From Streptomyces sp. WAC 04229 (lineage in GTDB: Bacteria; Actinomycetota; Actinomycetes; Streptomycetales; Streptomycetaceae): a stretch of 64,000 bases of DNA. Below the pieces are notes generated by a model. That model made no database searches and was not told the DNA's origin. It worked only from the letters and a program-made list of their open reading frames with translations. Within the stretch, counting starts at the first letter, position 1; the number at the start of each line of letters is the position of its first letter. Below are positions 42,726 to 51,909 of the stretch, in pieces. The stretch lies in NCBI RefSeq assembly GCF_003947455.1, contig NZ_QHJH01000013.1:1-64000 (forward strand), in the 5' to 3' direction. A program made the position numbers and the translations under genes.

Positions 42726-43805
42726 GTGAACTACACACGCGAGGTCCAGGTCGTCGTCATCGGGGCCGGTCAGGCGGGACTCGCCGCCGCCTATCACCTG
42801 CGGCGCACCGGCTTCGAGCCGGAACGCGACTTCGTGGTGCTGGACCACGCGCCCGGCCCCGGGGGCGCCTGGCAGTTCCGCTGGCCGTCACTGACGTTCG
42901 GCAAGGTGCACGGCATGCACTCGCTGCCGGGCATGGAGCTGACCGGCGCGGATCCGGCGCGGCCGTCCGCCGAGGTGGTGGCCGGATACTTCGCCGAGTA
43001 CGAGCGGACCTTCGGCCTGCGGGTGCGTCGGCCCGTCGACGTGCGCGCGGTGCGCGAGGGGACGGGCGGGCGGCTGCTCGTGGAGACCTCGGCCGGGTCC
43101 TGGTCCACGCGGGCCCTGATCAACGCGACCGGCACCTGGGACCGGCCCTTCTGGCCGCGCTACCCCGGGCAGGAGTCCTTCCGGGGCCGGCAACTGCACA
43201 CCGCTCAGTACGCGGGGCCCGAGGAGTTCGCCGGGCAGCGCGTGGTCGTGGTGGGCGGCGGCGCCTCGGGGACGCAGCATCTGCTGGAGATCGCCTCGTA
43301 CGCCGCTTCCACCACTTGGGTGACCAGGAGGCCCCCCGTCTTCCGCGAGGGGCCCTTCGACGAGGACGCGGGCCGGGCGGCGGTGGCGCTCGTGGAGGAG
43401 CGGGTGCGGCAGGGGCTGCCGCCGAAGAGCGTGGTGTCGGTGACGGGGCTGCCGCTCAACGACGCGATCCGGGCGGGGCTGGAGTCGGGTGTGCTGGACC
43501 GGCAGCCCATGTTCGACCGGATCACGCCCGAGGGAATCGAGTGGGGCGACGGGCGGCGCGTGGCGGCGGACGTCATCCTGTGGGCGACCGGGTTCCGGCC
43601 CGCCATCGACCATCTGCGGCCGCTGCGGCTGCGGGAGGCGGGCGGCGGCATCCGGGTCGAGGGGACACGCGCGGTCGCCGATCCGCGGGTCCACCTCGTC
43701 GGCTACGGGCCGTCGGCCAGCACCATCGGCGCCAACCGGGCGGGACGCTCGGCCGTGCGGGACATCAGGCGACTGCTTGCCGAGGAGGCACCGGTGGCCG
43801 CGTGA
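42726..43805 (+). CDS. FAD/NAD(P)-binding flavoprotein monooxygenase
   Basis: A 359-residue protein with an N-terminal FAD motif (VVVIGAGQAGLAAAYHLRR), a second dinucleotide motif VVVVGGGASGTQHLLE near residue 175, ATGTWDRPFWP and a late DVILWATGFRP. This is the layout of class B flavin monooxygenases and related CzcO-like oxidoreductases that use NADPH and O2. The ATG is at 42726. Single gene, convergent with mltG (12 nt between stops). The substrate is unknown; nothing ties it to the enediyne cluster. Confidence 0.88.
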   Translation: MNYTREVQVVVIGAGQAGLAAAYHLRRTGFEPERDFVVLDHAPGPGGAWQFRWPSLTFGKVHGMHSLPGMELTGADPARPSAEVVAGYFAEYERTFGLRVRRPVDVRAVREGTGGRLLVETSAGSWSTRALINATGTWDRPFWPRYPGQESFRGRQLHTAQYAGPEEFAGQRVVVVGGGASGTQHLLEIASYAASTTWVTRRPPVFREGPFDEDAGRAAVALVEERVRQGLPPKSVVSVTGLPLNDAIRAGLESGVLDRQPMFDRITPEGIEWGDGRRVAADVILWATGFRPAIDHLRPLRLREAGGGIRVEGTRAVADPRVHLVGYGPSASTIGANRAGRSAVRDIRRLLAEEAPVAA

Positions 43806-43817
43806 CGCCCGGCCCGG

Positions 43818-44729
43818 TCACCCGGCCCCGGCCGCCTTCGAGGCCCTCTCCCGGGCCCGGTTGAACTCGGCGACGTTGCGCTGGTGTTCGGCGTAGTCGG
43901 CGGTGAAGCGGGTGTCGCCCGGCTTGACCGTGACGAAGTACAGCCAGTCCCCGGGGGTCGGATTGATCGCGGCGGTCATCGCGACGTCGCCCGGGTTGGC
44001 GATGGGCGTGGGCGGCAGGCCCATGCGCTGGTACGAGTTGTAGGGGCTGTCGACCCGGGTGTCCTCGGCGGTGGTGTCCAGCGTGGAGCGACCCAGGGCG
44101 TAGTTGATGGTGGAGTCCATCTGGAGCGGCATCCCGCGCTCCAGCCGGTTGAAGACCACCCGGGCCACCTTGCCCATGTCCTCCTTGGCGGCGGCCTCCG
44201 CCTGCACGATGCTGGCGATGGTGACGGCCTGATACACGTTCAGCGCGTTGCGCTGGGCGCCTGCGGCGACCGGCGCGCCGGTGAACTTCTTGGTCGCCGC
44301 GTCGACCATGGCCTCCAGCAGCTTCTCCGGCGTCGGGGACTCCCCGAGCGGATAGGTCGCCGGGAAGAGATAGCCCTCGGGATTTCCCTCGGCGTCGTTC
44401 GGCAGCTCGAGGTCGGCCTTGGTGAGGGACTTCTTGGTGGTGCCCGCGGGCAGCTCGAGCGTCTTGTCGACGGCCGCGTAGACCTGCGTCGCCCGCCAGC
44501 CCTCGGGGATCACGAGCGAGGTGGGACGGGACTCGCCCTTCTCGTCCGTCGTCAGCAGGGGCACCGCCACGGCGGTGGCGGCCACGACGGCGCCGGCCGC
44601 GATCAGGGCGACACGGCCCCGGCGTGTCAGCCGAATCGTCCGCCTCGGGCTCCTCGGTCTCCTCGGGCTCCTGGTGCTGCCGGCGCTCCTCGCGCGCCTC
44701 GCGCTTCGTCGCGGAGTGTTCGTCTGCAT
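43818..44729 (-). CDS. mltG: MltG-type endolytic murein transglycosylase (short form)
   Basis: A 303-residue protein with a basic, Ser/Arg-rich cytoplasmic tail, one transmembrane helix (about 43-62, VALIAAGAVVAATAVAVPLL) and an extracytoplasmic YceG/MltG domain: EGYLFPATYPL, IASIVQAEAAAKEDMGKVAR with the conserved catalytic-region Glu, VFNRLERGMPLQMDSTINYA and PYNSYQRMGLPPTPIANPG. MltG cleaves nascent glycan strands and sets their length. Streptomyces main MltG proteins are longer, so this is probably a paralogue. ATG at 44729; the ribosome site is weak. Confidence 0.9.
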   Translation of the reverse strand: MQTNTPRRSARRARSAGSTRSPRRPRSPRRTIRLTRRGRVALIAAGAVVAATAVAVPLLTTDEKGESRPTSLVIPEGWRATQVYAAVDKTLELPAGTTKKSLTKADLELPNDAEGNPEGYLFPATYPLGESPTPEKLLEAMVDAATKKFTGAPVAAGAQRNALNVYQAVTIASIVQAEAAAKEDMGKVARVVFNRLERGMPLQMDSTINYALGRSTLDTTAEDTRVDSPYNSYQRMGLPPTPIANPGDVAMTAAINPTPGDWLYFVTVKPGDTRFTADYAEHQRNVAEFNRARERASKAAGAG

Positions 44730-44772
44730 GCGGGCACGGTAACCCTGATTTGCACACAAACCCGGCATATCG

Positions 44773-46575
44773 TCATCTTGTCGGCTCCAGTCGGGCGTCT
44801 CTGCGGACCAGGGCCGCGTAGCGTCCGTCCCGCTCCAGGAGTTCCTCGTGCGTGCCCTGTTCGGCCAGGCGCCCGGAGTCGAGGACGACGATGCGGTCGG
44901 CGTCCCGGACGGTGGACAGGCGGTGAGCGATGGTGACCGTGGTCCGGTTGGCGGACAGCGCGTCGATGGCGTCCTGCACAGCGGCCTCCGTACGGGTGTC
45001 CAGCGCGCTGGTCGCCTCGTCGAGGACCAGGACGGGCGGGTCGCGCAGGATGGTGCGCGCGATGGCCAGCCGCTGCTTCTCCCCGCCGGAGAAGCGGTGG
45101 CCGCGCTCGCCGACCACCGTGTCGTAGCCGTCGGGCAGAGCGGCGATGTGGTCGTGGATCTGGGCCGCCCGCGCGGCCTCCTCCAGTTCGGCGTCGGTGG
45201 CGTCCGGCTTGGCGAAACGCAGGTTCTCGGCGACCGAGGCGTGGAAGAGGTACGTCTCTTGCGAGACCACGCCGATCCCCCGGGCGAGGGTGTCGAAGTC
45301 CAGGTCTCGCACGTCGACCCCGTCGAGGGTGACCCGGCCGTCCGTCGCGTCGTACAGGCGCGGCAACAGGTGGCCGAGGGTGGACTTGCCGGCGCCGGTC
45401 GGGCCGACGACGGCGAGGCTGCTGCCCGCCGGGACGGTGATGTCGATGCCGTCGAGGACCGCGGAGCCCTGGCCGTCGTAGCGGAACCCGACGTTCTCGA
45501 AGCGGACCTCGCCCTTGATGCGGTCGAGGTGGACCGGCTCGTCGCGTTCGGTGATGTCGATCGGCAGGTCGAGGTACTCGAAGATGCGCTGGAAGAGCGC
45601 GAGCGACGCCTGGATCTGGACACCGGTCGACAGCAGGCTCACGGCCGGCCGGAACAGGCCCTGCTGGAGCGAGACGAAGGCGACGATCGTGCCGAGGGAG
45701 ACCTCCGGCCCGCCCAACTGGAGGGCGATGCCGGCGGTCCAGTAGATGACGGCCGGCATGGCGGCCATGACGATCGTGATGACGGCCATTCGCCACCGGC
45801 CCGCCATGTTCGACCGCACCTCGAGGTCGACCAGCCCTTCGGACTCGTCCGCGAAGGAGCGGGTGAGCGAGTCCGAGCGGCCCATGGTGCGGCCGAGCAG
45901 GATGCCGCTGACGGAAAGCGACTCGGTGACCGTGGCGGCCATCGCGGCCATCTGCTTCTGGCGCCGGGTGGTGATCTTCCGGCGCTCCTTGCCGACGCGG
46001 CGGCTGATCCACACGAACACCGGGAGCAGGAGCAGCGAGACGACGGTGAGGCGCCAGTCGAGGACGACCATGGCGGCGACGGTGGCGACCACGCTGGTGA
46101 GGTTGGAGACCAGGGAGGTCGCCGTGGAGGTGACGGTCGCCTGCATGCCGCCGATGTCGTTGGCGATGCGGGACTGGACCTCGCCCGTGCGGGTGCGGGT
46201 GAAGAAGGCGAGGGACATCTGCTGGAGCCGGCCGTAGACGGCGGTGCGCAGGTCGTGCATGACGCGCTGGCCCACGGTCGTGGAGATCAGCGTCTGCAGC
46301 ACGCCGAAGACGCTGGTGAGGACGGCGCCGAGGATCATGCCGAGGGCGAGCAGGCTCAGCAGGCCGGTGCGCCCCTCGGGGATCGCGACGTCCAGGATCT
46401 CCTTCAGGAGGAAGGGCGTGGCGACCGAGACGAGCGAGGCGGCGCCGACCAGCAGCCCGACGACGGCGAGGCGGCCCCGGTAGGGGCGGAACAGCTTCAG
46501 GATGCGTCGCACCTGCCGGGGCTGTTCCTCGGCGTCGGCGGGTGCGGTCCAGGTGGACGCGCGGTCGGGTTGCAT
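44773..46575 (-). CDS. ABC exporter, fused permease and ATPase
   Basis: A 600-residue half-transporter: six-helix type I exporter domain (residues about 35-330), then a complete nucleotide-binding domain with Walker A VVGPTGAGKST, signature FSGGEKQRLAIAR, Walker B PVLVLDEATS and the H-loop VTIAHRLSTV. It should work as a homodimer. The ATG at 46575 is divergent from a MarR-type gene at 46696 with palindromes between, so regulation by that MarR protein in response to an exported drug is likely. The substrate is unknown. Confidence 0.93.
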   Translation of the reverse strand: MQPDRASTWTAPADAEEQPRQVRRILKLFRPYRGRLAVVGLLVGAASLVSVATPFLLKEILDVAIPEGRTGLLSLLALGMILGAVLTSVFGVLQTLISTTVGQRVMHDLRTAVYGRLQQMSLAFFTRTRTGEVQSRIANDIGGMQATVTSTATSLVSNLTSVVATVAAMVVLDWRLTVVSLLLLPVFVWISRRVGKERRKITTRRQKQMAAMAATVTESLSVSGILLGRTMGRSDSLTRSFADESEGLVDLEVRSNMAGRWRMAVITIVMAAMPAVIYWTAGIALQLGGPEVSLGTIVAFVSLQQGLFRPAVSLLSTGVQIQASLALFQRIFEYLDLPIDITERDEPVHLDRIKGEVRFENVGFRYDGQGSAVLDGIDITVPAGSSLAVVGPTGAGKSTLGHLLPRLYDATDGRVTLDGVDVRDLDFDTLARGIGVVSQETYLFHASVAENLRFAKPDATDAELEEAARAAQIHDHIAALPDGYDTVVGERGHRFSGGEKQRLAIARTILRDPPVLVLDEATSALDTRTEAAVQDAIDALSANRTTVTIAHRLSTVRDADRIVVLDSGRLAEQGTHEELLERDGRYAALVRRDARLEPTR

Positions 46576-46641
46576 GGGCTCCTACGGGGTGTCGGCAGTG
46601 GGGGGCCGGCGGATCCCTCGGATCCGCCGGCCTTGCGGAGC

Positions 46642-46687
46642 ATAGGTCATTGTTACCTATACTCACAATGAATATCGTCCTGATATT
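46642..46687. promoter_or_regulatory. Cluster of three palindromes in the ABC-MarR divergent promoter
   Basis: ATAGGT (46642-46647) with ACCTAT (46655-46660); CATTGT (46648-46653) with ACAATG (46665-46670); AATATC (46671-46676) with GATATT (46682-46687). All arms are perfect. They lie immediately upstream of the MarR ATG at 46696, in AT-rich DNA unusual for this genome, as expected for MarR operators over overlapping promoters. Confidence 0.7.
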
Positions 46688-46695
46688 GTTCCCGC

Positions 46696-47163
46696 ATGAC
46701 CACCCCCGATTCCGACGGCCTGCTCGCCGAGCAGTTGCTGCGGCTCACCCGCCGGGTGCACCGCATCCAGAAGCGCCACCTGGAGCACCGCGCCCTCGGC
46801 ATCACTCCGGCCCAGTCCCGGCTGCTGCGCACCCTGGCGCACTACGGCTCGCCGCCCCGCATGGCCGACCTGGCCGAACGCCTCGAGGTGGTTCCCCGGG
46901 CGGTGACGACGCTGGTCGACGGGCTGGAGGCGGCAGGGAAGGTGCGACGTGCCCCGGATCCGGCCAATCGCAGGGTTGTCCGGATCGAGCTGACCGACGA
47001 CGGACGCACGGCCCTGAGCGAGCTGCGTGGCGCCCGCCGCTCGGCCGCGGAGGAGATCCTGGCGCCGCTGTCGGACGAGCAACGCGCGGTGCTCGGCGGT
47101 CTGCTGGACACGCTGGTCGACGGCCCCGGCTGCGTACCGGACCGGGGCGCCGTCCGGAGCTGA
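46696..47163 (+). CDS. MarR-family transcriptional regulator
   Basis: A 155-residue winged-helix regulator: LGITPAQSRLLRTLAHYGSP, RMADLAERLEVVPRAVTTLV recognition helix, then a wing with RRAPDPANRRVVRIELTDDG. The ATG at 46696 is within the palindrome-rich divergent region shared with the ABC exporter gene; the usual logic is repression of both genes, relieved by a small molecule. The gene is convergent with the L,D-transpeptidase gene 17 nt on. Confidence 0.93.
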   Translation: MTTPDSDGLLAEQLLRLTRRVHRIQKRHLEHRALGITPAQSRLLRTLAHYGSPPRMADLAERLEVVPRAVTTLVDGLEAAGKVRRAPDPANRRVVRIELTDDGRTALSELRGARRSAAEEILAPLSDEQRAVLGGLLDTLVDGPGCVPDRGAVRS

Positions 47164-47180
47164 GGCGTTCCCGAGCGCTG

Positions 47181-47936
47181 TCAGGCCTTCAGCCGCGCCT
47201 TGTCCCCCATCACCACCACGGGACGTGCGTCCGGATCCAGCGTGCGCAGCAGGTACTCCATCGCCGGCTTGGGCAGGCTGACACAGGCCGACGTACCGCT
47301 CCCGTGGTCCATGTGCAGCCAGATCCCGCCACCCTTGGACGCGCCCTGGGGACGGGTCGGATCGTTCGGCGAGGTGCCCTTGACGCGGTTGTAGTCGATG
47401 GCGATGACGTAGTCGAAGTCGTGCCAGTACGACTTCGCCCACCACCTCGGCGCCGCGAAGGATGCGGAACGGGTGTACGGCAGCCCGGTGTCCGGGGCGG
47501 GATCCGGGTCCGGGAGCACACCGCCGGCATCGCTCAGCGTGAAGACGCCCACGGGGCTGCGCTTGTCGTTCTCGCGGTGGTCGGTCGTCCACCCCCTTGT
47601 GCCGTTGTGCGCGGCCCAACTGCGGGCGCGGTGCCAGGCGGAGCCCTGCTTGGTGTAGAGCACCACGGTGGCGTCGGCGGAGTCCGGACCGTCGCCGTAC
47701 ACCGCCACGACCTGCCGAGTACCGGTCGGCACCAGCCGCTGGTACCGGTCGCCGACGCCCGGGATCCGCGTCGGGTCGGCCGTGGCACTCGCGTGCCCGG
47801 CGCCCTCGGCCGGTCCGCTCCCCCGGTCCCCCGCGCCGCCCTCGGAGGGGCCGCCGCAGCCGGCCAGCGCCGCCACCGTCAGGAATCCCAGGGCCGCCGT
47901 CGCGACCGCCGTACGCCGTGTGCCAACACTTCCCAT
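47181..47936 (-). CDS. L,D-transpeptidase (YkuD-like) lipoprotein
   Basis: A 251-residue protein with a lipoprotein signal (LTVAALAGC, lipid-modified Cys27), a flexible Ala/Gly/Ser linker and a catalytic domain ending in GIWLHMDHGSGTSACVSLP. The His and the Cys of the SxxCVS motif are the active-site pair of L,D-transpeptidases, which make 3-3 peptidoglycan cross-links or attach proteins. The ATG at 47936 is preferred to a longer N-terminal extension because it gives a proper signal peptide. Single gene. Confidence 0.88.
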   Translation of the reverse strand: MGSVGTRRTAVATAALGFLTVAALAGCGGPSEGGAGDRGSGPAEGAGHASATADPTRIPGVGDRYQRLVPTGTRQVVAVYGDGPDSADATVVLYTKQGSAWHRARSWAAHNGTRGWTTDHRENDKRSPVGVFTLSDAGGVLPDPDPAPDTGLPYTRSASFAAPRWWAKSYWHDFDYVIAIDYNRVKGTSPNDPTRPQGASKGGGIWLHMDHGSGTSACVSLPKPAMEYLLRTLDPDARPVVVMGDKARLKA

Positions 47937-48130
47937 CGGTCCATGGTCGCACCAGCGTCCGCAACCGCGTCCCCAAGGCCCCGCGCGAGTACGGCGGAAG
48001 CCGTCCGATCCGTGCCCCACCGCGGAAAACCGCTTGATTTTGGGCATGCCGCGACGCGAACCTTGCACGGTTTGCAGCCTCTCGATGCCGTGTGGCAACG
48101 GCACCCCCTGACACGAGCCACTGGGACGTC

Positions 48131-50047
48131 ATGCAGATCCAAGACCTTCCGTATCCCGACCCGGGTGTGCCGGACGCACGCTCGGGCTCCCGCTTCCTGT
48201 GGTGGCTGTTCCGCAACCAGCTGGGCGGCCAACTCAAGTCACTGGCCTGGGGCCTGCTGCACTTCGCCTCCGTCTCCGCCCTGCCCTTCTGCGTCGGGTT
48301 CGCCATCCAGGCCGTCGTCGACCGCTCCGGCACCCGGCTCGCCCTCGCGGGCGGCCTCATGGCGCTGTGCTGCGCCGGCAACGCGCTCGGCGACACCTTC
48401 CTGCACCGCGCCGCCGTCACCAACTGGATCACCTCGGCGGCCCGAGTCCAGCAACTGCTCGCCCGCAAGGCCGCGCTGCTCGGTTCGGCACTGACCCGGC
48501 GCGTTGCGGCCGGCGAGGTCGTGGCCGTGTCCACCGGCGACGTCGAGAAGATCGGCTGGTTCGTGGAGGCCGTCTCCCGCTTCACCGCGGCCGCGCTCAC
48601 CATCGTGCTGGTCTGCGTCGCGCTGGTCGTCTACCAGCCGGCCCTCGGCGTCGTCGTGATCGTGGGCCTGCCCGTTCTGGCCCTCGCGGTACTTCCACTG
48701 CTGCCGCGGGCCACCCGGCGGGCCGACGTCCAACGCGAGAAGGCCGGCCGGGCCACCGAACTCGCCTCCGACACCGTCGCCGGCCTGCGTGTGCTGCGCG
48801 GCATCGGCGGCGAGGCCCTCTTCCTCGACCGCTACCGGAGCGCCTCCCAGGAGGTGCGCCACGCGGCCGTGCGCAGCGCGCGCATGTGGTCCCTGATCTC
48901 CGCGATCCAGGTGCTGCTGCCGGGCCTGCTGCTGATCGCCGTGGTCTGGCACGGCGTCCACCTGGCCCGGGACGGCCGCATCGGGATCGGCGAACTCGTC
49001 ACCGTCTACAGCTCCGTCATGCTCCTCACCTACCCCCTGCGGCACTTCGAGGAGATCGCCATGGCGTACTCCTTCTCCAAGCCCTCGGCCAAGCGGGCCG
49101 CGCGGGTACTGGCGCTGGAACGGGTTACGGACACCGCGGGGACGCGCACCGCCGAGATCCCGACCGGCGATCTGTACGACCCGGCCACCGGTCTCCTCGC
49201 CCTGTCGGGCCGGTTCACCGCCGTGGTGTGCGGCGACCCGGACACGGCCGGACGTCTGGCGGAACGACTCGGCGGACACCCCTCGGAGGCGGGTACGTCG
49301 GCCCTGCTGGGCGGGGTGCCGCTCGACGAGCTGCCCCTCGGATCCGCCCGCACGGCCGTCCTGGTGCAGGACAAGGACCCGGTGCTGCTCTCCGGCACCC
49401 TCCGCGAACTGCTCGACGTACCCGCCTCCGGCGCGGTGAGCGCCGGGGACGCGCTGGCCGCCGCCCAGTGCGGCGACGTGCTGGCCGCGCTCGCGCAGGG
49501 CTCGCTCGATGCGGAAGACCCCATGGACGCTCGCATCACCGAGCGGGGCCGCTCGCTCTCGGGCGGCCAGCGCCAGCGGCTCGCCCTGGCCCGGTCCCTG
49601 ATCACGGACCCCGAGGCGCTCGTCCTGGACGAACCGACCTCAGCCGTCGACTCGCACACCGAGGCACGGATCGCGGAAGGCGTACGGGAGCTGCGCGCGG
49701 GGCGCACCACGGTGGTGTTCACCTCGTCGCCACTGCTGCTGGACCGCGCGGACCGGACCGTGTTCCTGCACGACGGCGAGGTCGCCGCGACCGGCACGCA
49801 CCGGGACCTGCTGCGCACCGAGCCGCGGTATCGGGCGGTGGTGACCCGCGAGACCGACGAGGAGACGACGGCCCGCACGGACGAGTCCGCGTTCGGGGAG
49901 CGCTCGGACATGACCGTGGTCGGCGGCCGCAAGGCCGACGGCCGCACGGCGAAGACCCCGGACGACGACGTCCTGGGCGAGGACGACGTACTGCGCCACG
50001 ACAGCGACGTACTGCACCGGCTGGAAGAGCTCGAGGAGAAGGCATGA
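48131..50047 (+). CDS. ABC exporter subunit A with degenerate Walker A
   Basis: A 638-residue half-transporter. Membrane domain at about 25-310. In the ATPase domain Walker A is lost (AVVCGDPDTAGRL at about 364-376, no GKS/T) and the H-loop His is replaced (VVFTSSPLLL at about 528-537). The signature RSLSGGQRQRLALAR (LSGGQ 476-480) and Walker B LVLDEP (497-502) are intact. An acidic tail of about 50 residues follows. Its stop overlaps the start of the partner gene (ATGA). It can work only with that partner, contributing the signature to the one consensus ATP site. The substrate is unknown. Confidence 0.92.
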   Translation: MQIQDLPYPDPGVPDARSGSRFLWWLFRNQLGGQLKSLAWGLLHFASVSALPFCVGFAIQAVVDRSGTRLALAGGLMALCCAGNALGDTFLHRAAVTNWITSAARVQQLLARKAALLGSALTRRVAAGEVVAVSTGDVEKIGWFVEAVSRFTAAALTIVLVCVALVVYQPALGVVVIVGLPVLALAVLPLLPRATRRADVQREKAGRATELASDTVAGLRVLRGIGGEALFLDRYRSASQEVRHAAVRSARMWSLISAIQVLLPGLLLIAVVWHGVHLARDGRIGIGELVTVYSSVMLLTYPLRHFEEIAMAYSFSKPSAKRAARVLALERVTDTAGTRTAEIPTGDLYDPATGLLALSGRFTAVVCGDPDTAGRLAERLGGHPSEAGTSALLGGVPLDELPLGSARTAVLVQDKDPVLLSGTLRELLDVPASGAVSAGDALAAAQCGDVLAALAQGSLDAEDPMDARITERGRSLSGGQRQRLALARSLITDPEALVLDEPTSAVDSHTEARIAEGVRELRAGRTTVVFTSSPLLLDRADRTVFLHDGEVAATGTHRDLLRTEPRYRAVVTRETDEETTARTDESAFGERSDMTVVGGRKADGRTAKTPDDDVLGEDDVLRHDSDVLHRLEELEEKA

Positions 50048-51825
50048 TCGGCGTCGCACCACCGTCGTACGACCCTGCGGCCCCCACGACGGCGAACACC
50101 CTCCCCGTCGGCGCTCCCGCGACCGTCCGCGCCTACACGGGCGAACTGCTGCGCCGGCACCGCCGGGCCTTTCTGCTCCTCGTCACCGTCAACACCGTCG
50201 CCGTGATCGCCTCGATGGCGGGCCCCTACCTGCTGGGCGGGCTCGTGGAACGGGTGTCGGACGGCGCCCGCGAGCTGCATCTCGGTCTCACGGCCACGTT
50301 CTTCGTGCTCGCGCTCGCCGTGCAGGCGCTCTTCGTCCGCGAGGTGCGGCTGCGCGGGGCCATGCTCGGCGAACGGATGCTGGCCGATCTGCGCGAGGAC
50401 TTCCTCGTGCGGTCGGTCGGACTGCCGCCCGGCGTGCTGGAACGGGCCGGTACCGGGGACCTGCTCTCCCGGATCACCACGGACATCGACCGGCTCGCCA
50501 ACGCCATGCGCGAGGCGGTGCCCCAGCTGGCGATCGGTGCCGTCTGGGTGGTGCTGTTGCTCGGCGGACTGGTGGTCACCGCTCCGCCGCTGGCACCGGT
50601 GGTGCTGATCGCGGTGCCGCTTCTGGTGATCGGCTGCCGCTGGTACTTCCGGCGGGCGCCCTCCGCCTACCGGTCCGAGGCCGCCGGGTACGCCGCGGTG
50701 GCCGCCGCGCTCGCCGAGACGGTGGACGCCGGACGCACCGTCGAGTCTCACCGTCTGGACGGCCGGCGCATCGACCTGTCGGAGCAGCGGATCAGGGAGT
50801 GGACGGCCTGGGAGCGCTACACGCTCTGGCTTCGGTCGGTGCTCTTCCCGGTCATCAACGTCACCCATGTGACCGTGCTCGCCTCCGTCCTGCTGATCGG
50901 CGGTGTGTTCGTCCTGCAGGGCTGGATCGGGGTCGGGCAGATGACCACGGCTGCCCTGATCGCGCAGATGCTGGTCGACCCGGTCGGCCTCATCCTGCGC
51001 TGGTACGACGAACTCCAGGTGGCCCAGGTATCCCTGGCCCGGCTCGTGGGCGTGCGGGACATCGAACCGGACGCGGGTGACAACGCCCTGTCCCCCGAGG
51101 GACGGGACGTGCACGCCGACCGCGTGCACTTCGGCTACGTCGAGGGCGTGGACGTCCTGCGCAAGGTGTCGCTGGAGGTCGCCCCCGGCACGAGGCTCGC
51201 CCTGGTCGGGCCCTCGGGCGCCGGCAAGTCCACGCTGGGCAGGCTGCTCGCCGGCATCTACGGTCCGCGTGACGGCCGGATCACCCTGGGTGGCGCCGAA
51301 CTGTCCCGGATGTCCGCGGAGCGGGTCCGCTCCCACGTCGCCCTCGTCAACCAGGAGCACCACGTCTTCGTGGGCTCCCTGCGCGACAACCTCCGGCTGG
51401 CCAGGACCGGCGCCACCGACGCCGAGCTGTGGGCGGCGCTGGGCGCGGTCGACGCGGACGACTGGTCCCGCGCACTCGACGACGGCCTGGACACCGAGGT
51501 CGGCTCGGGAGGCTTCGCCCTCACTCCCGCGCAGGCCCAGCAGATCGCCCTGGCCCGGCTGGTGCTGGCCGACCCGCACACCCTGGTGCTGGACGAGGCG
51601 ACGTCGCTGCTCGACCCGCGGGCCGCGCGTCATCTCGAACGGTCCCTGGCCCGGGTCCTGGACGGTCGCACGGTGATCGCGATCGCCCACCGGCTGCACA
51701 CCGCCCACGACGCGGACGTCATCGCCGTGGTCGAGAACGGCAGGATCAGCGAGCTGGGCAGCCACGACGAGCTGGTGGCGGCGGACGGCGCCTACGCGGC
51801 ACTGTGGCGGTCCTGGCACGGGTGA
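50044..51825 (+). CDS. ABC exporter subunit B with degenerate signature motif
   Basis: A 593-residue half-transporter, mirror image of its partner. Walker A GPSGAGKST (389-397), Walker B LVLDEA (514-519) and H-loop His549 are intact, but the signature LSGGQ reads LTPAQ (493-497, GGFALTPAQAQQIALAR). The membrane domain (about 40-315) has six helices. Together with the 48131-50047 product it forms a heterodimer with one consensus and one fully degenerate ATP site. The start overlaps the partner stop by 4 nt. It could export a lipid, peptide or drug; no substrate clue is nearby. Confidence 0.92.
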   Translation: MIGVAPPSYDPAAPTTANTLPVGAPATVRAYTGELLRRHRRAFLLLVTVNTVAVIASMAGPYLLGGLVERVSDGARELHLGLTATFFVLALAVQALFVREVRLRGAMLGERMLADLREDFLVRSVGLPPGVLERAGTGDLLSRITTDIDRLANAMREAVPQLAIGAVWVVLLLGGLVVTAPPLAPVVLIAVPLLVIGCRWYFRRAPSAYRSEAAGYAAVAAALAETVDAGRTVESHRLDGRRIDLSEQRIREWTAWERYTLWLRSVLFPVINVTHVTVLASVLLIGGVFVLQGWIGVGQMTTAALIAQMLVDPVGLILRWYDELQVAQVSLARLVGVRDIEPDAGDNALSPEGRDVHADRVHFGYVEGVDVLRKVSLEVAPGTRLALVGPSGAGKSTLGRLLAGIYGPRDGRITLGGAELSRMSAERVRSHVALVNQEHHVFVGSLRDNLRLARTGATDAELWAALGAVDADDWSRALDDGLDTEVGSGGFALTPAQAQQIALARLVLADPHTLVLDEATSLLDPRAARHLERSLARVLDGRTVIAIAHRLHTAHDADVIAVVENGRISELGSHDELVAADGAYAALWRSWHG

Positions 51826-51855
51826 GCCCGCGGCACCCTCCGGGGGTGGGGGCAG

Positions 51856-51909
51856 ATTCGGGATCGGATTCGGATTCGGGTTCGGGTTCGGGTTCGAGTT
51901 CGGGTTCGA
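51856..51909. repeat. Hexamer tandem repeat (RTTCGG x9)
   Basis: Nine imperfect copies of a 6-bp unit, mostly GTTCGG or ATTCGG, in the 486-nt gap 51826-52311. A 15-bp direct repeat (TGCTGGACGGCAGCC type) lies at about 51950-51990. No gene is supportable there; an apparent minus-strand ORF merely translates the repeat. Confidence 0.9.

Noticed and set aside
48131..51825. ABC pair as the enediyne exporter
   Set aside because: Separated from the cluster by about 17 kb of IS remnants and ordinary genes; no shared regulation visible.
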